Below are positions 63,606 through 64,000 of a stretch of DNA of 64,000 bases, piece after piece; position 1 is the stretch's first letter; every line of letters begins with the position of its first letter. The stretch is taken from positions 109,558-173,557 of the forward strand of contig NZ_JABWCS010000208.1 of assembly GCF_013359945.1 (NCBI RefSeq), written 5' to 3'. The notes beneath the pieces are model-generated. The model was given only the letters and a program-made list of their open reading frames with translations, was not told where the DNA came from and made no database searches. The DNA is from Paenibacillus agri. Lineage in GTDB: Bacteria > Bacillota > Bacilli > Paenibacillales > Paenibacillaceae. A program made the translations under genes and the position numbers.

Positions 63606-64000
63606 ATGAGCCAAGTATCCGACATTCTAGAACATAATAAAAAATTCGTAGAAAACAAAGAATATGAAGCCTACCTCACCGGTCGGTACCCGGCTAAAAA
63701 AACGCTGGTAATTACCTGTATGGATACACGTCTAGTAGAACTGCTGCCTAAAGCAATGAATTTCAAGAACGGTGATGTCAAAGTTATTAAAAATGCCGGC
63801 GCCATTATCTCCCAACCATTCGGCAGTGTTATGCGTAGTGTTATGGTTGCGCTATACGAGCTGAATGCGGATGAAGTCATCGTTGTGGGCCACTATGAAT
63901 GCGGCATGGCATCCCTGAATCCCGACACGATGATCGGCCATATCAAGGAGCGCGGAGTCTCCGAAGAAGTGTTATCCACCCTCGAAAATTCCGGGATCAA
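63606..64000 (+). CDS. beta-class carbonic anhydrase, partial (C-terminus outside window)
   Basis: 131 codons visible from ATG 63606 with AAGGAGG upstream, open to the right edge. Zinc ligands and pocket residues are in VITCMDTRLVELL (Cys, Asp, Arg) and VGHYECGM (His and Cys). Also VIKNAGAII as in the family. It interconverts carbon dioxide and bicarbonate. It follows the HesB-like gene by 22 bases and shares its promoter. Family firm; missing the end. Confidence 0.95.
   Translation, partial: MSQVSDILEHNKKFVENKEYEAYLTGRYPAKKTLVITCMDTRLVELLPKAMNFKNGDVKVIKNAGAIISQPFGSVMRSVMVALYELNADEVIVVGHYECGMASLNPDTMIGHIKERGVSEEVLSTLENSGI

Overview
The window looks like chromosomal core DNA of a Paenibacillus-type, spore-forming, flagellated Firmicute. 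Gene order closely follows the Bacillus subtilis interval ylxM-ffh ... sucCD-dprA-topA-trmFO-hslVU-fla/che-sigD, read here on the minus strand from right to left. The flagellar genes have the Gram-positive FliY/CheC/CheD/FlhF/FlhG set, ribosome binding sites are strong, and several small repeat families of the kind seen in Paenibacillus intergenic DNA are present. Genus is inferred from gene order and protein character, not from a database search. || Layout. (1) 1-29495, minus strand: one giant motility operon, in transcription order flgB, flgC, fliE, fliF, fliG, fliH, fliI, fliJ, ylxF/motE-like, fliK, flgD, a TIGR02530-type gene, flgE, flbD/swrD, fliL, fliM, fliY, cheY, fliO, fliP, fliQ, fliR, flhB, flhA, flhF, flhG, cheB, cheA, cheW, cheC, cheD, a small membrane protein, sigD, and a fapA-like gene cut by the left edge. 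Most genes overlap or are separated by under 35 bases. The main exception is 18424-18660, where a 117-base inverted-repeat structure and an intrinsic terminator sit directly in front of flbD. (2) 29496-39300: hslU, hslV, trmFO, topA, dprA, sucD, sucC. The xerC and codY genes expected around hslVU are absent here. (3) 39382-43379: an accessory stretch with a divergent ohrR/ohr peroxide module, a HIT protein, a lipoprotein that seems to use an ATT start codon, and 1.1 kb of palindromic repeat debris including a 148-base MITE-like element. (4) 43380-52700: comM with an in-frame hexanucleotide microsatellite, a small metallophosphoesterase, a zinc-ribbon protein, yraN, an FlhB-tail-like protein, a large FliK-like protein, rnhB, rbgA, lepB, rplS. 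(5) 52756-56350: small accessory genes, a DUF4097-like lipoprotein, a candidate structured small RNA with its own promoter and terminator, tRNA-Pro(GGG), two genes of under 60 codons, and a repeat shared with region 3. (6) 56361-60465: trmD, rimM, khpA, rpsP, ffh, ylxM from a clear sigma-A promoter, with a 311-base palindrome-rich gap between ffh and rpsP. (7) 60540-64000: hemolysin III family protein, M32 carboxypeptidase, a HesB-like protein and a beta-carbonic anhydrase cut by the right edge. || How the genes work together. The first 29 kb encodes almost the whole flagellar basal body, type III export apparatus, switch, chemotaxis signalling and adaptation machinery, together with the sigma factor for late motility genes. 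The right half is translation, secretion and RNA maturation housekeeping. The most unusual signals are non-coding: the attenuator-like structure inside the fla/che operon, the orphan RNA at 54.7 kb, and paired hairpins with equal loops and different stems at 58.5 kb.
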